Source: Streptomyces sp. CB02923 (lineage in GTDB: Bacteria; Actinomycetota; Actinomycetes; Streptomycetales; Streptomycetaceae). From it: DNA of 64,000 nt. The DNA lies in NCBI RefSeq assembly GCF_001905005.1, contig NZ_LWKZ01000006.1:21147-85146 (forward strand), written 5' to 3'. The position numbers and the translations under genes are program-made. Under the pieces are notes generated by a model. It saw only the letters and a list, made by a program, of their open reading frames with translations. It searched no databases and had not been told where the DNA came from. This document shows positions 7,620 to 16,711 of this stretch, piece after piece. Position 1 is the stretch's first letter. Each line of letters opens with the position of its first letter.

Positions 7620-8295
7620 CGCCTTCCCCCGCCGCGCGGGCCCGTATCCGCGGCACACAGCGGGCGGTGTACCGCCCCACACCCAGTGCCAGCGCGGCCA
7701 GCAGGTCCTCACCGGTGTCCACGTCCCGGCGGACGGATTCGATGCCCGGCAGCAGGATCTCGCGCGCCCCCGATTCACGGTGACGCGCCCGGGACGGCCC
7801 CCCGAAAGCGGGTGCCAATTCCACTCCCGGAGCCGCACACAGCAGCGTCGTCCCGATTTCCGCCGCATCCGCGAGAAAAGCCCGGGGAAATGCGGTGGCC
7901 GCCGACAGCACCGCTCGCAGTTCCGCGGGGCGCAACGCCGGGAGATCCGCGTTCAGCGCCGCCACCGCCGCGGCGGCGCGCCGCTGCCGCACCATGGCCG
8001 CCCCGTACGCCAGCGCCGCGTTCAGACCACGGCCCGGCACGTCCGCGACGACGCGCGCTCCGAGGGCCGCCAGCCGCTCCCCGGCGACCGGATCGTCCGT
8101 GACAACCGCCACATCCAGGACGTCTTCGCAGGCCAGCGCGGCCGTCACGGTATCCAGCGCGAACGCCAGTGCCAACTGGGGCCGAAGCTGTTCCCCCGCC
8201 GCCCGGGACAGCCTGCTCTTCGCCCGTACCAGGGGTTTCAGCGGCACGACCAGGCTCCAGCCCGTGTCCGATCCGTCTCTTCGCATCGCCCCCAT
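7600..8295 (-). CDS. cofC: 2-phospho-L-lactate / phosphoenolpyruvate guanylyltransferase (F420 synthesis)
   Basis: CofC/FbiD family nucleotidyltransferase, which makes the activated GDP-linked three-carbon unit for coenzyme F420. Landmarks: V-V-P-L-K-P-L-x-x-A-K-S-R-L near the N-terminus, V-V-T-D-D-P, and L-N-A-D-L-P-A-L (the metal-binding Asp region), with G-I-E-S-V-R-R-D-V-D-T-x-E-D-L at the end. The start is uncertain: GTG 8301, ATG 8295 and ATG 8286 are all possible, and AGGTGAG fits the 8286 start best. Convergent with, and overlapping by 20 bp, the small gene at 7398. Confidence 0.88.
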   Translation of the reverse strand: MGAMRRDGSDTGWSLVVPLKPLVRAKSRLSRAAGEQLRPQLALAFALDTVTAALACEDVLDVAVVTDDPVAGERLAALGARVVADVPGRGLNAALAYGAAMVRQRRAAAAVAALNADLPALRPAELRAVLSAATAFPRAFLADAAEIGTTLLCAAPGVELAPAFGGPSRARHRESGAREILLPGIESVRRDVDTGEDLLAALALGVGRYTARCVPRIRARAAGEGVRTSGG

Positions 8296-8426
8296 TCTCA
8301 CCTGCCGTCACCGCCGACCGTGAGCGACGGGGTTACGGTGTTCTCGACATAGCGGGTACCTGGGGCGACACTTGTGCGGCTGCCGGGTCGCAGCAGCTCA
8401 GCAGATCCCACAAGGAGGGTGTCCCA

Positions 8427-9257
8427 GTGTCCCGCCGCAGAATCGGCTTCTGGTACCGCTTGGCCGCGGTCATCTGCAAACCGCCGCTCCTGGTTCTGTT
8501 CAAGCGGGACTGGAAGGGAATGGAGCACATTCCCGCCGACGGCGGATTTATCACCGCGGTCAACCACAACTCGTATCTGGACCCGCTGTCGTATGCGCAC
8601 TACCAGTACAACACCGGGCGGGTCCCGCGATTCCTCGCCAAGTCGGGGCTCTTCAAGGGCGGCTTCGTCGGCCTGATGATGCGCGGCACCGGCCAGATCC
8701 CGGTCTACCGGGAATCCGCCGACGCCGCGGTGGCCTTCCGCGCCGCCGTGGCCGCCATCAACAAGGGCGAATGCGTCGCCTTCTACCCCGAGGGCACCCT
8801 CACCCGCGACCCCGACATGTGGCCCATGCAGGGCAAGACCGGAGCCGCCCGCGTGGCGTTGCTCACCAAGGCACCGGTCATCCCGGTGGCGCAGTGGGGC
8901 GCCAACGAGGTGATGCCGCCCTACGCCAAGGAGAAGAAGCTGCGGCTCCTGCCGCGCAAGACCCTGCGGGTCCAGGCGGGGCCGCCGGTCGACCTGAGCG
9001 AGTTCTACGGCAAGGAGCCGACCGCCGAGGTGCTGCGCGCGGTGACCGACAAGGTCATGGCCGCCGTCACCGCGATCCTCGCCGAGGTGCGGGACGAACC
9101 GGTGCCCGCCGAGCCGTACGACCACCGCAAGGACGCCGTCCGGCGCAGCCGGGCCCGCCGGGAACAGCAGGCCGCCGAGCGGGCCCGGAAACTGGACGAG
9201 CAGGGCGTGAAACTGGACGACCAGGCACCGAAGACACAGGAGGATGAAGGCAAGTGA
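8427..9257 (+). CDS. plsC: 1-acylglycerol-3-phosphate acyltransferase
   Basis: A 276-residue PlsC-type acyltransferase that adds the second acyl chain in phosphatidic acid synthesis at the membrane. Motif I is N-H-N-S-Y-L-D (the H-x4-D catalytic pair); motif III is F-Y-P-E-G-T-L-T. The tail from about residue 225 is a charged Arg/Glu/Lys helix. GTG 8427 lies 7 nt after AAGGAGGG, a near-perfect ribosome site; the frame is open further upstream. Its stop overlaps the gpsA start by 4 bp, so acylation and glycerol-3-phosphate supply are coupled. Confidence 0.93.
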   Translation: MSRRRIGFWYRLAAVICKPPLLVLFKRDWKGMEHIPADGGFITAVNHNSYLDPLSYAHYQYNTGRVPRFLAKSGLFKGGFVGLMMRGTGQIPVYRESADAAVAFRAAVAAINKGECVAFYPEGTLTRDPDMWPMQGKTGAARVALLTKAPVIPVAQWGANEVMPPYAKEKKLRLLPRKTLRVQAGPPVDLSEFYGKEPTAEVLRAVTDKVMAAVTAILAEVRDEPVPAEPYDHRKDAVRRSRARREQQAAERARKLDEQGVKLDDQAPKTQEDEGK

Positions 9258-10255
9258 CGCGCTGCGCCGTCTACGGCACGGGGTCCTGGGGTACCGCATT
9301 CGCGATGGTGCTCGGTGACGCGGGCTGCGAGGTGACGATGTGGGGCCGCAGAGCGGGCCTGGTCGACGCCATCAACACCGGCCGGACCAACCCCGACTAC
9401 CTGCCGGACGCGGAGCTGCCGGAGTCCGTACGGGCCACCACCGACCCCGCCGAGGCCGCGCACGGCGCCGATTTCACCGTCCTGGCCATCCCCTCGCAGA
9501 CACTGCGCGACAACCTCACCGCCTGGGCGCCGCTGCTGCCCGCCGACACCGTCCTGGTCTCCCTGATGAAGGGCGTCGAACTGGGCACCGCCAAGCGGAT
9601 GAGCGAGGTCGTCGAGGAGGTCGCCAAGGCCCCGGCCGAGCGGGTCGCGGTGCTGACCGGCCCCAACCTCGCCAAGGAGATCGCCGCCCGGCAGCCCGCC
9701 GCCGCGGTCGTCGCCTGCGCGGACGAGACCGTCGCCCGGCGCCTCCAGGCCGCCTGCCACACCCCTTACTTCCGCCCGTACACCAACACCGACGTGGTCG
9801 GCGCGGAGCTGGGCGGCGCGGTCAAGAACGTCATCGCGCTGGCGGTCGGCATGGCCGGCGGCATGGGCCTGGGCGACAACGCCAAGGCCTCCCTGATCAC
9901 CCGCGGCCTCGCCGAAACCACCCGCCTGGGCCTGGCGATGGGCGCCGACGCGCACACCTTCGCCGGCCTCGCCGGGATGGGCGACCTGGTCGCCACCTGC
10001 TCCTCGCCGCTCTCCCGCAACAACACCTTCGGCGCCAACCTCGGCCGCGGCATGACGCTGGCGGAGACCATCGCGGTCACCAAGCAGACCGCGGAGGGCG
10101 TCAAGTCCTGCGAGTCGGTACTGGATCTCGCCCGGCGGCACGGCGTCGACATGCCGATCACCGAGACGGTCGTGGACATCGTCCACGAGGGCAAGCCGCC
10201 GCTGGTGGCCCTCAAGGAACTGATGTCGCGCAGCGCCAAGCCCGAGCGGCACTGA
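9254..10255 (+). CDS. gpsA: Glycerol-3-phosphate dehydrogenase [NAD(P)+]
   Basis: GpsA, 333 residues, reduces dihydroxyacetone phosphate to sn-glycerol-3-phosphate, the phospholipid backbone. The Rossmann motif is V-Y-G-T-G-S-W-G-T-A at residues 6-15; further signatures are L-T-G-P-N-L-A-K-E-I, the catalytic Lys in G-G-A-V-K-N-V-I-A-L, and the G-L-A-E-T-T-R-L-G-L segment. GTG 9254 overlaps the plsC stop (GTGA), a sign of translational coupling. Confidence 0.96.
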   Translation: MTRCAVYGTGSWGTAFAMVLGDAGCEVTMWGRRAGLVDAINTGRTNPDYLPDAELPESVRATTDPAEAAHGADFTVLAIPSQTLRDNLTAWAPLLPADTVLVSLMKGVELGTAKRMSEVVEEVAKAPAERVAVLTGPNLAKEIAARQPAAAVVACADETVARRLQAACHTPYFRPYTNTDVVGAELGGAVKNVIALAVGMAGGMGLGDNAKASLITRGLAETTRLGLAMGADAHTFAGLAGMGDLVATCSSPLSRNNTFGANLGRGMTLAETIAVTKQTAEGVKSCESVLDLARRHGVDMPITETVVDIVHEGKPPLVALKELMSRSAKPERH

Positions 10256-10285
10256 GCGCCCGCGCCGACTCCCGGGGCCGCGGCA

Positions 10286-10314
10286 CTGACTCCTCCTGGG
10301 GCAGCAGGTACGCT
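10286..10314 (+). promoter_or_regulatory. Probable ddl promoter giving a near-leaderless mRNA
   Basis: CTGACT (10286-10291), a 17-bp spacer, and TACGCT (10309-10314) match a vegetative promoter. Only 9 bp separate the -10 box from ATG 10324, and there is no Shine-Dalgarno, so the mRNA should begin at or within 2 to 3 nt of the start codon. Confidence 0.65.
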
Positions 10315-10323
10315 CAACGCGAT

Positions 10324-11460
10324 ATGAGCAGCGAGACCCCTCCCCAGAAGCCCCGCGTCGCCGTCGTGTTCGGCGGGCGCAGCTCCGAGCACGCCATCTC
10401 CGTGGTCACCGCGGGCGCCGTGCTGGCCGCCATCGACCGCGAGAAGTACGACGTGCTGCCCATCGGCATCACGGCCGACGGCCGGTGGGCGCTGACCGCC
10501 GACGCCCCGGAGCGGATGGCCATCGCGGACCGGCAGCTGCCGAGCGTGGCGGAGCTGAGCGAGTCGGCCGACGGCGCCGTCATCCTGCCGGTGGACCCGA
10601 CCAGCCGCGAGGTCGTCTACAGCGAGCCGGGCACGGCGCCCAAGGTGCTCGGCGAGGTCGACGTCGTCTTCCCCGTGCTGCACGGCCCGTACGGTGAGGA
10701 CGGCACCCTCCAGGGTCTCCTGGAACTGTCCGGCGTGCCCTACGTCGGCTCCGGGGTGCTCGCCTCGGCCGTCGGCCAGGACAAGGACTACATGAAGCGG
10801 GTGTTCACCTCCTTCGGGCTGCCGGTCGGCCCGTACGAGGTCATCCGCCCCCGCGAGTGGGAGCAGGACCCCGCGGCGGCCCGCAAGAAGATCGTGGACT
10901 TCGCCGGGGAACACGGCTGGCCGCTGTTCGTGAAGCCCGCCCGCGCCGGCTCCTCCATGGGCATCACCAAGGTGGACGACGTCTCCGGCCTGGACGCGGC
11001 CGTCGAGGAGGCCCGCCGCCACGACCCCAAGATCATCGTGGAGTCGCTGCTGAGCGGCCGGGAGATCGAGTGCGGCGTCCTGGAGTTCGAGGACGGCCCG
11101 CGCGCCAGCGTCCCAGCCGAGATCCCGCCGGTTTCCGACCACTCCTTCTACGACTTCGAGGCCAAGTACATCGACTCGGCCGCCGGCCTGGTGCCCGCGC
11201 CGCTCACCGACGAGCAGACCGCGCGCGTCCAGGAGCTGGCCGTGGCGGCCTTCGAGGCGGCCTCGTGCGAGGGACTGGTGCGCGCCGACTTCTTCCTGCA
11301 GGAGAACGGCGAGTTCGTCATCAACGAGATCAACACGATGCCCGGCTTCACCCCCATCTCGATGTACCCGCGGATGTGGCAGGAGAGCGGCGTCAGCTAC
11401 CCGGAGCTGATCGACCAGCTGGTCCAGGCCGCGCTGCGGCGCTCCACGGGCCTGCGCTGA
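10324..11460 (+). CDS. ddl: D-alanine--D-alanine ligase
   Basis: A 378-residue ATP-grasp ligase that makes D-Ala-D-Ala for peptidoglycan. Landmarks: V-V-F-G-G-R-S-S-E-H-A-I-S at the N-terminus, H-G-P-Y-G-E-D-G-T-L-Q-G, the ATP-grasp loop K-P-A-R-A-G-S-S-M-G, F-Y-D-F-E-A-K-Y (the Tyr-containing loop of D-Ala, not D-lactate, ligases), and N-E-I-N-T-M-P-G-F metal ligands. ATG 10324 follows a promoter at leaderless spacing. It may also be read through from gpsA, 68 bp upstream. Convergent with the DUF3515 gene, with 18 bp between stops. Confidence 0.96.
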   Translation: MSSETPPQKPRVAVVFGGRSSEHAISVVTAGAVLAAIDREKYDVLPIGITADGRWALTADAPERMAIADRQLPSVAELSESADGAVILPVDPTSREVVYSEPGTAPKVLGEVDVVFPVLHGPYGEDGTLQGLLELSGVPYVGSGVLASAVGQDKDYMKRVFTSFGLPVGPYEVIRPREWEQDPAAARKKIVDFAGEHGWPLFVKPARAGSSMGITKVDDVSGLDAAVEEARRHDPKIIVESLLSGREIECGVLEFEDGPRASVPAEIPPVSDHSFYDFEAKYIDSAAGLVPAPLTDEQTARVQELAVAAFEAASCEGLVRADFFLQENGEFVINEINTMPGFTPISMYPRMWQESGVSYPELIDQLVQAALRRSTGLR

Positions 11461-11478
11461 AGCGGCCGGCCGGCGTCC

Positions 11479-11970
11479 TCAGACCCCGGCCGGCACCGTC
11501 TTCCTGACGGCGTCCGCGAGGTCGGTGAGCACATCGACCTCCGGGGTGTACTTCCCCGGCACACTCACCTCGACGTACGTCTTGCGCAGTACGGTCGTGA
11601 AGCGGTACCCGTCGTCCTGCTTCTCGAAGAGCCACTCGACACCGTTGACTTCCGCCGCGTCCGCACCAGGGTTGTAATGTTCACTCCCAGGCGTCAGCAC
11701 GACGGGCTTGCGTACCCCGCAGCGCAGCCGGACGGCGGGATCGCCCCAGACGGCGGTGAAGTCCGAGACCGGATCGGCGGTGGCCCGCTCCAGCCCGTCC
11801 ACGGTCCGCGGCAACTCCTTCTGGAGCGCCCGGCACTGCCGCGCGGATTCGCCCGTGGGCGAGGGGGCGGCGACGGGGACCGAGGACGAGCAGCCCACCG
11901 CGGCGAACGCCACGGTGAGCAGGGCCGGAGTCAGCAGCCGGCGCGACGAGGAGATCACCCGGCCGAGCAT
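11479..11970 (-). CDS. DUF3515 lipoprotein
   Basis: A 163-residue predicted lipoprotein. It has an Arg-rich start, a hydrophobic stretch and a lipobox-like A-V-G-C-S at about residues 24-28, then a Ser/Pro linker and the DUF3515 domain with two conserved cysteines (C-R-A-L, R-L-R-C-G-V) and W-G-D-P. Exported and probably membrane-anchored; function unknown. The gene is conserved in this position next to ddl and thiL in Streptomyces as I recall. Confidence 0.85.
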   Translation of the reverse strand: MLGRVISSSRRLLTPALLTVAFAAVGCSSSVPVAAPSPTGESARQCRALQKELPRTVDGLERATADPVSDFTAVWGDPAVRLRCGVRKPVVLTPGSEHYNPGADAAEVNGVEWLFEKQDDGYRFTTVLRKTYVEVSVPGKYTPEVDVLTDLADAVRKTVPAGV

Positions 11971-11979
11971 ACGGGGGAG

Positions 11980-12213
11980 CTAGAGATGGACCACCGGGCA
12001 GGTCAGGGTGCGGGTGATGCCGTCCACCTGCTGGACCTTGGCGACCACCATGCGGCCGAGTTCGTCGACCGTGTCGGCCTGGGCCCGCACGATGACGTCG
12101 TACGGGCCGGTGACGTCCTCGGCCTGGATCACGCCGGGAATCTTGGCGATCACTTCCGCTACGGCCGACGCCTTGCCCACCTCGGTCTGGATCAGGATGT
12201 ACGCCTGTACCAC
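11980..12213 (-). CDS. Stand-alone AsnC/Lrp ligand-binding (RAM) domain protein
   Basis: A 77-residue protein consisting only of the RAM domain of Lrp/AsnC regulators (A-Y-I-L-I-Q-T-E-V-G-K start; G-P-Y-D-V-I-V-R-A; D-E-L-G-R-M-V-V-A-K-V-Q-Q-V-D-G-I-T-R-T-L-T-C). There is no helix-turn-helix, so it may bind an amino acid or modulate a full-length Lrp protein by mixed oligomers. GTG 12213 follows GGAGGT; a longer frame upstream lacks the domain fold. Lies just upstream of the DUF3515 gene on the same strand, so the two may be co-transcribed. Confidence 0.88.
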   Translation of the reverse strand: MVQAYILIQTEVGKASAVAEVIAKIPGVIQAEDVTGPYDVIVRAQADTVDELGRMVVAKVQQVDGITRTLTCPVVHL

Positions 12214-12422
12214 GGGACCTCCAGGGCAGCTTCGAGGATCATGTGGGAAGAAGGGACGCCACGGTACCGCGTCGGTGCGCGCGCCGGGGAGACCCGCGCG
12301 GGGAACGCGGCGCGCGGCGCGGGGACCGGCCGCCCAGGGGGGCCGGGGGCCGGCCACGCGGTGGCGCAGTACGGATCGGCAGCGCAGTACGGAACGTCCG
12401 TACGCATCGGAAGGGCAGCAGC

Positions 12423-13403
12423 ATGAAGGGCACCGTGGGCGAGCTGGGAGAGTTCGGCCTGATCAGGGAGCTGACCTCCCGGCTCACCGCCACCCCGGCC
12501 GTACGGATCGGTCCGGGCGACGACGCCGCGGTGGTCACCGCGCCCGACCGCAGGGTCGTGGCCAGCACCGACGTACTCCTCGAAGGGCGGCACTTCCGCC
12601 GCGACTGGTCCACCGCCTACGACGTGGGCCGCAAGGCCGCCGCCCAGAACCTGGCCGACATCGCCGCCATGGGCGCGGTGCCCACCGCCATCCTGCTCGG
12701 CCTGGTCGTGCCCGCCGAACTGCCCGCGACCTGGGTGACCGAGCTGATGGACGGGCTGCGCGACGAGTGCCAGGTGGCGGGCGCCGCCGTGGTCGGCGGC
12801 GACGTCGTACGCGGCGACACGATCACCGTCGCGATCACCGCACTGGGTGACCTGCGCAACCAGGAACCCGTCACCCGATCCGGTGCCCAGCCCGGCGACG
12901 TCGTCGCCGTCACCGGCTGGCTCGGCTGGTCGGCGGCCGGCTACGCGGTCCTCACCCGCGGCTTCCGCTCCCCGCGCGCCTTCGTGGAGGCGCACCGCCG
13001 CCCCGAACCCCCGTACCACGCGGGCCCCGCGGCGGCCGGTCTCGGCGCCACCGCCATGACGGACGTCAGCGACGGCCTGGTCGCCGACCTGGGCCACATC
13101 GCCGAGGCCAGCAAGGTCCGTATCGACCTGCGCTCGGGCCAGATCGACATCCCCTCGCAGATGTCCGACATCGGCACGGCGGTCGGCGTGGACCCGATGC
13201 AGTGGGTGCTCAACGGGGGCGAGGACCACGCCATCGTGGCGACGTTCCCCCCGGACGTGAAGCTGCCCGCCCGCTGGAAGGTGATCGGCGAGGTGCTGAA
13301 CCCGTCGGCGCTGCCGCAGGTGACGGTGGACGGGGCGCCGTGGGCCAACGCGGGCTGGGACCACTTCGGCGCGGACCAGGACGACGATCCGGCCGGCGCC
13401 TGA
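12423..13403 (+). CDS. thiL: Thiamine-monophosphate kinase
   Basis: ThiL, 326 residues, phosphorylates thiamine monophosphate to the active cofactor thiamine pyrophosphate. Signatures: the N-terminal G-E-x-G-L-I motif, G-P-G-D-D-A-A-V, S-T-D-V-L-L-E-G-R-H-F, A-A-Q-N-L-A-D-I-A-A-M-G-A, G-G-D-V-V-R-G, and S-D-G-L-V-A-D-L. It is divergent from the RAM-domain gene and followed at 125 bp by thiD, so the last two steps of thiamine metabolism are adjacent. No TPP riboswitch core is visible upstream of either gene. Confidence 0.95.
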   Translation: MKGTVGELGEFGLIRELTSRLTATPAVRIGPGDDAAVVTAPDRRVVASTDVLLEGRHFRRDWSTAYDVGRKAAAQNLADIAAMGAVPTAILLGLVVPAELPATWVTELMDGLRDECQVAGAAVVGGDVVRGDTITVAITALGDLRNQEPVTRSGAQPGDVVAVTGWLGWSAAGYAVLTRGFRSPRAFVEAHRRPEPPYHAGPAAAGLGATAMTDVSDGLVADLGHIAEASKVRIDLRSGQIDIPSQMSDIGTAVGVDPMQWVLNGGEDHAIVATFPPDVKLPARWKVIGEVLNPSALPQVTVDGAPWANAGWDHFGADQDDDPAGA

Positions 13404-13527
13404 GCGACCGCTGGACGGATACCCGCCTGAGGAGCGCGGGCCGGGTGCGCCTTAGCGGTCGCACGCCGGTTCCGCGCCTGAGGGACCGCGGGAAGGCCCC
13501 GCGCAGGGCCCCGGTAGATTCGCCGGT

Positions 13528-14319
13528 ATGCGCACACCTCCACGCGTCCTGACCGTCGCCGGGTCCGACTCCGGCGGCGGCGCGGGCATCCAGGCCGACC
13601 TGAAGACGATGCTGGCACTCGGCACGCACGGCATGAGCGTGCTGACCGCCGTCACCGCGCAGAATTCACTGGGCGTGCAGGGCGCGTGGGAGCTGCCCGC
13701 CGAAGCCGTACGGGCCCAGTTCCGCAGCGTCGTCGACGACATCGGCGTCCAGGCCGTCAAGACCGGGATGCTCTCCTCACCGGAACTGGTCGAAACCGTC
13801 GCCGGACTGCTCGCCGGGGTGTCCGCACCGGTCGTCGTCGACCCGGTCGGCGTCTCCAAGCACGGCGACGCGCTGCTGGCCGCCTCCGCGCTGGACGCGG
13901 TCCGCACCGCGCTGCTGCCCACGGCCACCCTCGCCACCCCCAACCTCGACGAGGTCGCCCAGCTCACCGGCGTACGGGTACGGGAGGAGGCCGACCTGCC
14001 GCGCGCCGCCGCCGCGGTCCTCGGCTTCGGACCGCGCTGGGCGCTGATCAAAGGCGGGCACCTGGAAGGCGACGCCGTCGACCTGCTCACCGACGGCACC
14101 GAGGAGCACTGGCTGCGCGCGCCACGGCACGACAACCGGCACACCCACGGCACCGGCTGCACGCTCGCCAGCGCCGTCGCCGCCCGGCTCGCCCTCGGGG
14201 ACACGGTCCCGGAGGCCGTGGCGGCGGCCAAGGAGTACGTCACCGGCGCCATCGAGGGCGGCTTCCGCCTGGGCGCGGGGATCGGACCGGTGGACCACGG
14301 GTGGCGGATGCGGGGCTGA
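13528..14319 (+). CDS. thiD: Hydroxymethylpyrimidine / phosphomethylpyrimidine kinase
   Basis: ThiD, 263 residues, phosphorylates HMP and HMP-P in thiamine synthesis. Ribokinase-fold signatures: [20 protein letters not shown] at the N-terminus, [16 protein letters not shown], and the anion-hole [13 protein letters not shown] 13528 has no Shine-Dalgarno; TAGATT at 13515-13520 is 7 nt upstream, suggesting a leaderless message. A long hairpin lies between this gene and the convergent rpmB. Confidence 0.95.
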   Translation: MRTPPRVLTVAGSDSGGGAGIQADLKTMLALGTHGMSVLTAVTAQNSLGVQGAWELPAEAVRAQFRSVVDDIGVQAVKTGMLSSPELVETVAGLLAGVSAPVVVDPVGVSKHGDALLAASALDAVRTALLPTATLATPNLDEVAQLTGVRVREEADLPRAAAAVLGFGPRWALIKGGHLEGDAVDLLTDGTEEHWLRAPRHDNRHTHGTGCTLASAVAARLALGDTVPEAVAAAKEYVTGAIEGGFRLGAGIGPVDHGWRMRG

Positions 14320-14392
14320 GACGCCCGGTGCCCACCGCCCGGGGCACCAGCTCCGGACACGTCGCCCGGGGCACCGGCTCCGGACACGGCAA

Positions 14393-14422
14393 AAAGCCGG
14401 TCCACCGAGGTGGACCGGCTTT
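14393..14422. terminator. Bidirectional terminator between thiD and rpmB
   Basis: A perfect 14-bp stem, 14393-14406 with 14409-14422, with only 2 nt unpaired between the arms. It begins with A-rich and ends with T-rich sequence, so it can work as an intrinsic terminator on both strands for the convergent genes. Confidence 0.85.
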
Positions 14423-14458
14423 CAGGCAACCGGCTCGGGCTGCGCTACGACTAGGACG

Positions 14459-14644
14459 TCAGCGCGAGACCTTGCCGGCCTTGATGCACGAGGTGCAGAC
14501 GTTGAGCCGCTTCGGCGTGCGCCCGATGACCGCGCGGACCGTCTGAATGTTGGGGTTCCAACGACGGTTGGTACGGCGGTGCGAGTGGGAAACGCTCTTG
14601 CCGAAGCCCGGCCCCTTGCCGCAGACGTCGCAGTTGGCAGCCAC
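14459..14644 (-). CDS. rpmB: 50S ribosomal protein L28 (zinc-binding form)
   Basis: A 61-residue L28. It keeps two zinc-type cysteine pairs, C-D-V-C and C-T-S-C, so it is the C+ form; many actinobacteria also have a Zur-regulated C- paralogue elsewhere. The conserved R-R-T-N-R-R-W-x-P-N-I-Q core is present. ATG 14644. Transcribed alone, divergent from the DAK-domain gene. Confidence 0.96.
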   Translation of the reverse strand: MAANCDVCGKGPGFGKSVSHSHRRTNRRWNPNIQTVRAVIGRTPKRLNVCTSCIKAGKVSR

Positions 14645-14905
14645 GGGTCACTCCAAAGACTTCAGATGCACTTACGGTGAATCCCGGCGAGCGGAGTGCA
14701 TTGAACCGACCCGATTCGCCAGGAGAGGAATGGCCCGATTCGCATCGGGCAACCGGAGCAGCATACAACGACCGCTCCCGTAGAACGAAACTACCATGAG
14801 CGACCCGGCCCCCGCCCCGCCCGCCGGGTCCCGCGCGACTACTGTGCGGTGGATCGCATGACCGAGCCGAGCCCGCGACGGGCCGCTGGCCTAGGAGGAC
14901 GAACG

Positions 14906-16627
14906 GTGCCGCACCCGCTCGACGCCGATGCGGTACGCACCTGGTGCGCCCTCGCGCTCCAGGCCCTGGGGCGCGAACGTGAGCGGATCGACGCGATCAA
15001 CGTCTACCCCGTGGCCGACGGGGACACCGGCACCAACCTGTACCTGACCGTGGAGTCCGCGGCCCGCGCGGTCGAGGCCGCCTTCGACGGACACGGGGCC
15101 TCGGGCACCGCGCCGGGCCTGGCCGACGCCGTCGGGGCCATGGCGCACGGAGCCCTGATCGGGGCGCACGGCAATTCCGGGACGATCCTCGCCCAGCTGC
15201 TGCGCGGCATGGCGGAGGTCCTGGGAGACGGGACCACGGAGCCCGGCGGCCCGGCGGCGGACGGCGCCCCCGGCTCGGCCGCGGTGCTGAAGCAGGCGCT
15301 GCGGCGGGCGGCCGAGTCCACGTACGAAGCGGTGGCGCACCCCGTGGAGGGCACGGTGCTGACCGTCGCCACCGTGGCCGCGCAGGCGGCGGAGCGGGCC
15401 GACGGGACCCCGGCGGCGGTGGCGCGGGCCGCCTACGAAGGGGCGCGTACGGCCCTGGAGGCGACCCCCGGACAGCTGGCCGTCCTGGGCCGGGCGGGCG
15501 TCGTGGACGCGGGCGGCTGCGGCCTGGTCGCCCTGCTGGGCGCGCTGGCCGGGGCGCTGTCGGGGGAGGTGCCGACGGCGGCGATCACGGTCCGGCCGGA
15601 CGCTCCCGTCCCGGTGGCGGGCGGCCGCCCGGCGGCGGACGGAGACGGCCGGGCCCCGCAGGAGCGCTGCGCGGACGACGGGTGCGGGGACGACGGGAGC
15701 GGGGCACCGGAGGGACCGGCCTTCGAAGTGATCTACCTCCTGGAGGCCGGCGACGCCGCCGTCACCCGGCTGCGGACCCGGCTGGACGGCCTCGGCGACT
15801 CCCTGGTCGTCGTCGGCGGCGACGGCCTGTGGAACGTGCACGTCCACGTGGACGACGCCGGCGCCGCCGTCGAGGCGGGCATCGAGGCGGGCCGCCCGTA
15901 CCGTATCCGCATCACCCACTTCGGGACGCCGGACGGCGGCCCCCGCCGCCGCGAGCCGGAGCCGGTGGCGCGCGCCGTGGTGGCCGTGGTGCCGGGCGAC
16001 GGACTCGCCGGACTGTGCGCCGAGGCCGGCGCGAGCGCGGTGACCGTACGCCCCGGGGAGCCGCCCGCCAGCGGCGAGCTGGTGCAGGCCATCCGGCAGG
16101 CGAACGCCCGCGAGGTGATGCTGCTGCCCAACGACCCCGAACTGCGGCACACGGCGGCCGCGGCGGCCGAGCAGGCCCGTGCCGAGGGCGTACGGGTCGC
16201 CCTCATCCCGACCCGTGCCGCCGTCCAGGGCATCGCCGCGCTGGCCGTGCACGAGCCGGCCCGCAGCTTCGACGAGGACGTGGTGGCCATGACCTCGGCC
16301 GCGGGCGCCACCCGCTACGCGGAGCTGGCCGTCGCCGAACGGCAGTCCTGGACCATGGCCGGGGTCTGCCAGGCCGGGGACTTCCTCGGAATGATCGACG
16401 GGGACGTGGCGGTGATCGGCGCGGACCTGGCCGCGACCGCGGCGACCGTACTGGACCGGATGCTTTCCGCGGGCGGGGAAATGGTGACCCTCGTCCTGGG
16501 CGCGGATTTCCCCGAATCCGTGGCGGAGCGCCTGGAAAGGCACGTACGGGAGCGCTATCTGGCCGTCGACACCGTCGTTTACGAAGGCGGGCAGCGCGGC
16601 GCCCGCCTTCTCATCGGCGTCGAATAG
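14906..16627 (+). CDS. DAK2-domain fatty acid kinase-like protein
   Basis: A 573-residue protein of the YloV/FakA family. Residues 1-195 form a DAK2 ATP-binding domain with N-V-Y-P-V-A-D-G-D-T-G-T-N-L-Y (metal-binding Asp cluster) and A-H-G-N-S-G-T-I-L-A-Q. A middle domain has L-E-A-G-D-A-A-V and the H-V-H-V-D-D motif, and a C-terminal domain has an N-D-P-E-L segment. FakA works with a FakB fatty-acid-binding protein to phosphorylate fatty acids; no FakB is visible here. GTG 14906 sits 7 nt after AGGAGG; upstream starts at 14849 and 14858 are less likely. Confidence 0.87.
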   Translation: MPHPLDADAVRTWCALALQALGRERERIDAINVYPVADGDTGTNLYLTVESAARAVEAAFDGHGASGTAPGLADAVGAMAHGALIGAHGNSGTILAQLLRGMAEVLGDGTTEPGGPAADGAPGSAAVLKQALRRAAESTYEAVAHPVEGTVLTVATVAAQAAERADGTPAAVARAAYEGARTALEATPGQLAVLGRAGVVDAGGCGLVALLGALAGALSGEVPTAAITVRPDAPVPVAGGRPAADGDGRAPQERCADDGCGDDGSGAPEGPAFEVIYLLEAGDAAVTRLRTRLDGLGDSLVVVGGDGLWNVHVHVDDAGAAVEAGIEAGRPYRIRITHFGTPDGGPRRREPEPVARAVVAVVPGDGLAGLCAEAGASAVTVRPGEPPASGELVQAIRQANAREVMLLPNDPELRHTAAAAAEQARAEGVRVALIPTRAAVQGIAALAVHEPARSFDEDVVAMTSAAGATRYAELAVAERQSWTMAGVCQAGDFLGMIDGDVAVIGADLAATAATVLDRMLSAGGEMVTLVLGADFPESVAERLERHVRERYLAVDTVVYEGGQRGARLLIGVE

Positions 16628-16711
16628 CGCCCGGAGGGGCGGCGCGGAAAGCCGTACCGGAACCGGCGGAATCCCGGGGCGTGCCACCGGTTGTCAGTGG
16701 TGTGGTGTGCA

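Noticed and set aside
13404..13527. Possible TPP riboswitch before thiD because CTGAGG occurs twice
   Set aside because: The conserved CUGAGA/ACCC core arrangement is absent and thiD has a leaderless-type promoter, leaving no room for an aptamer.
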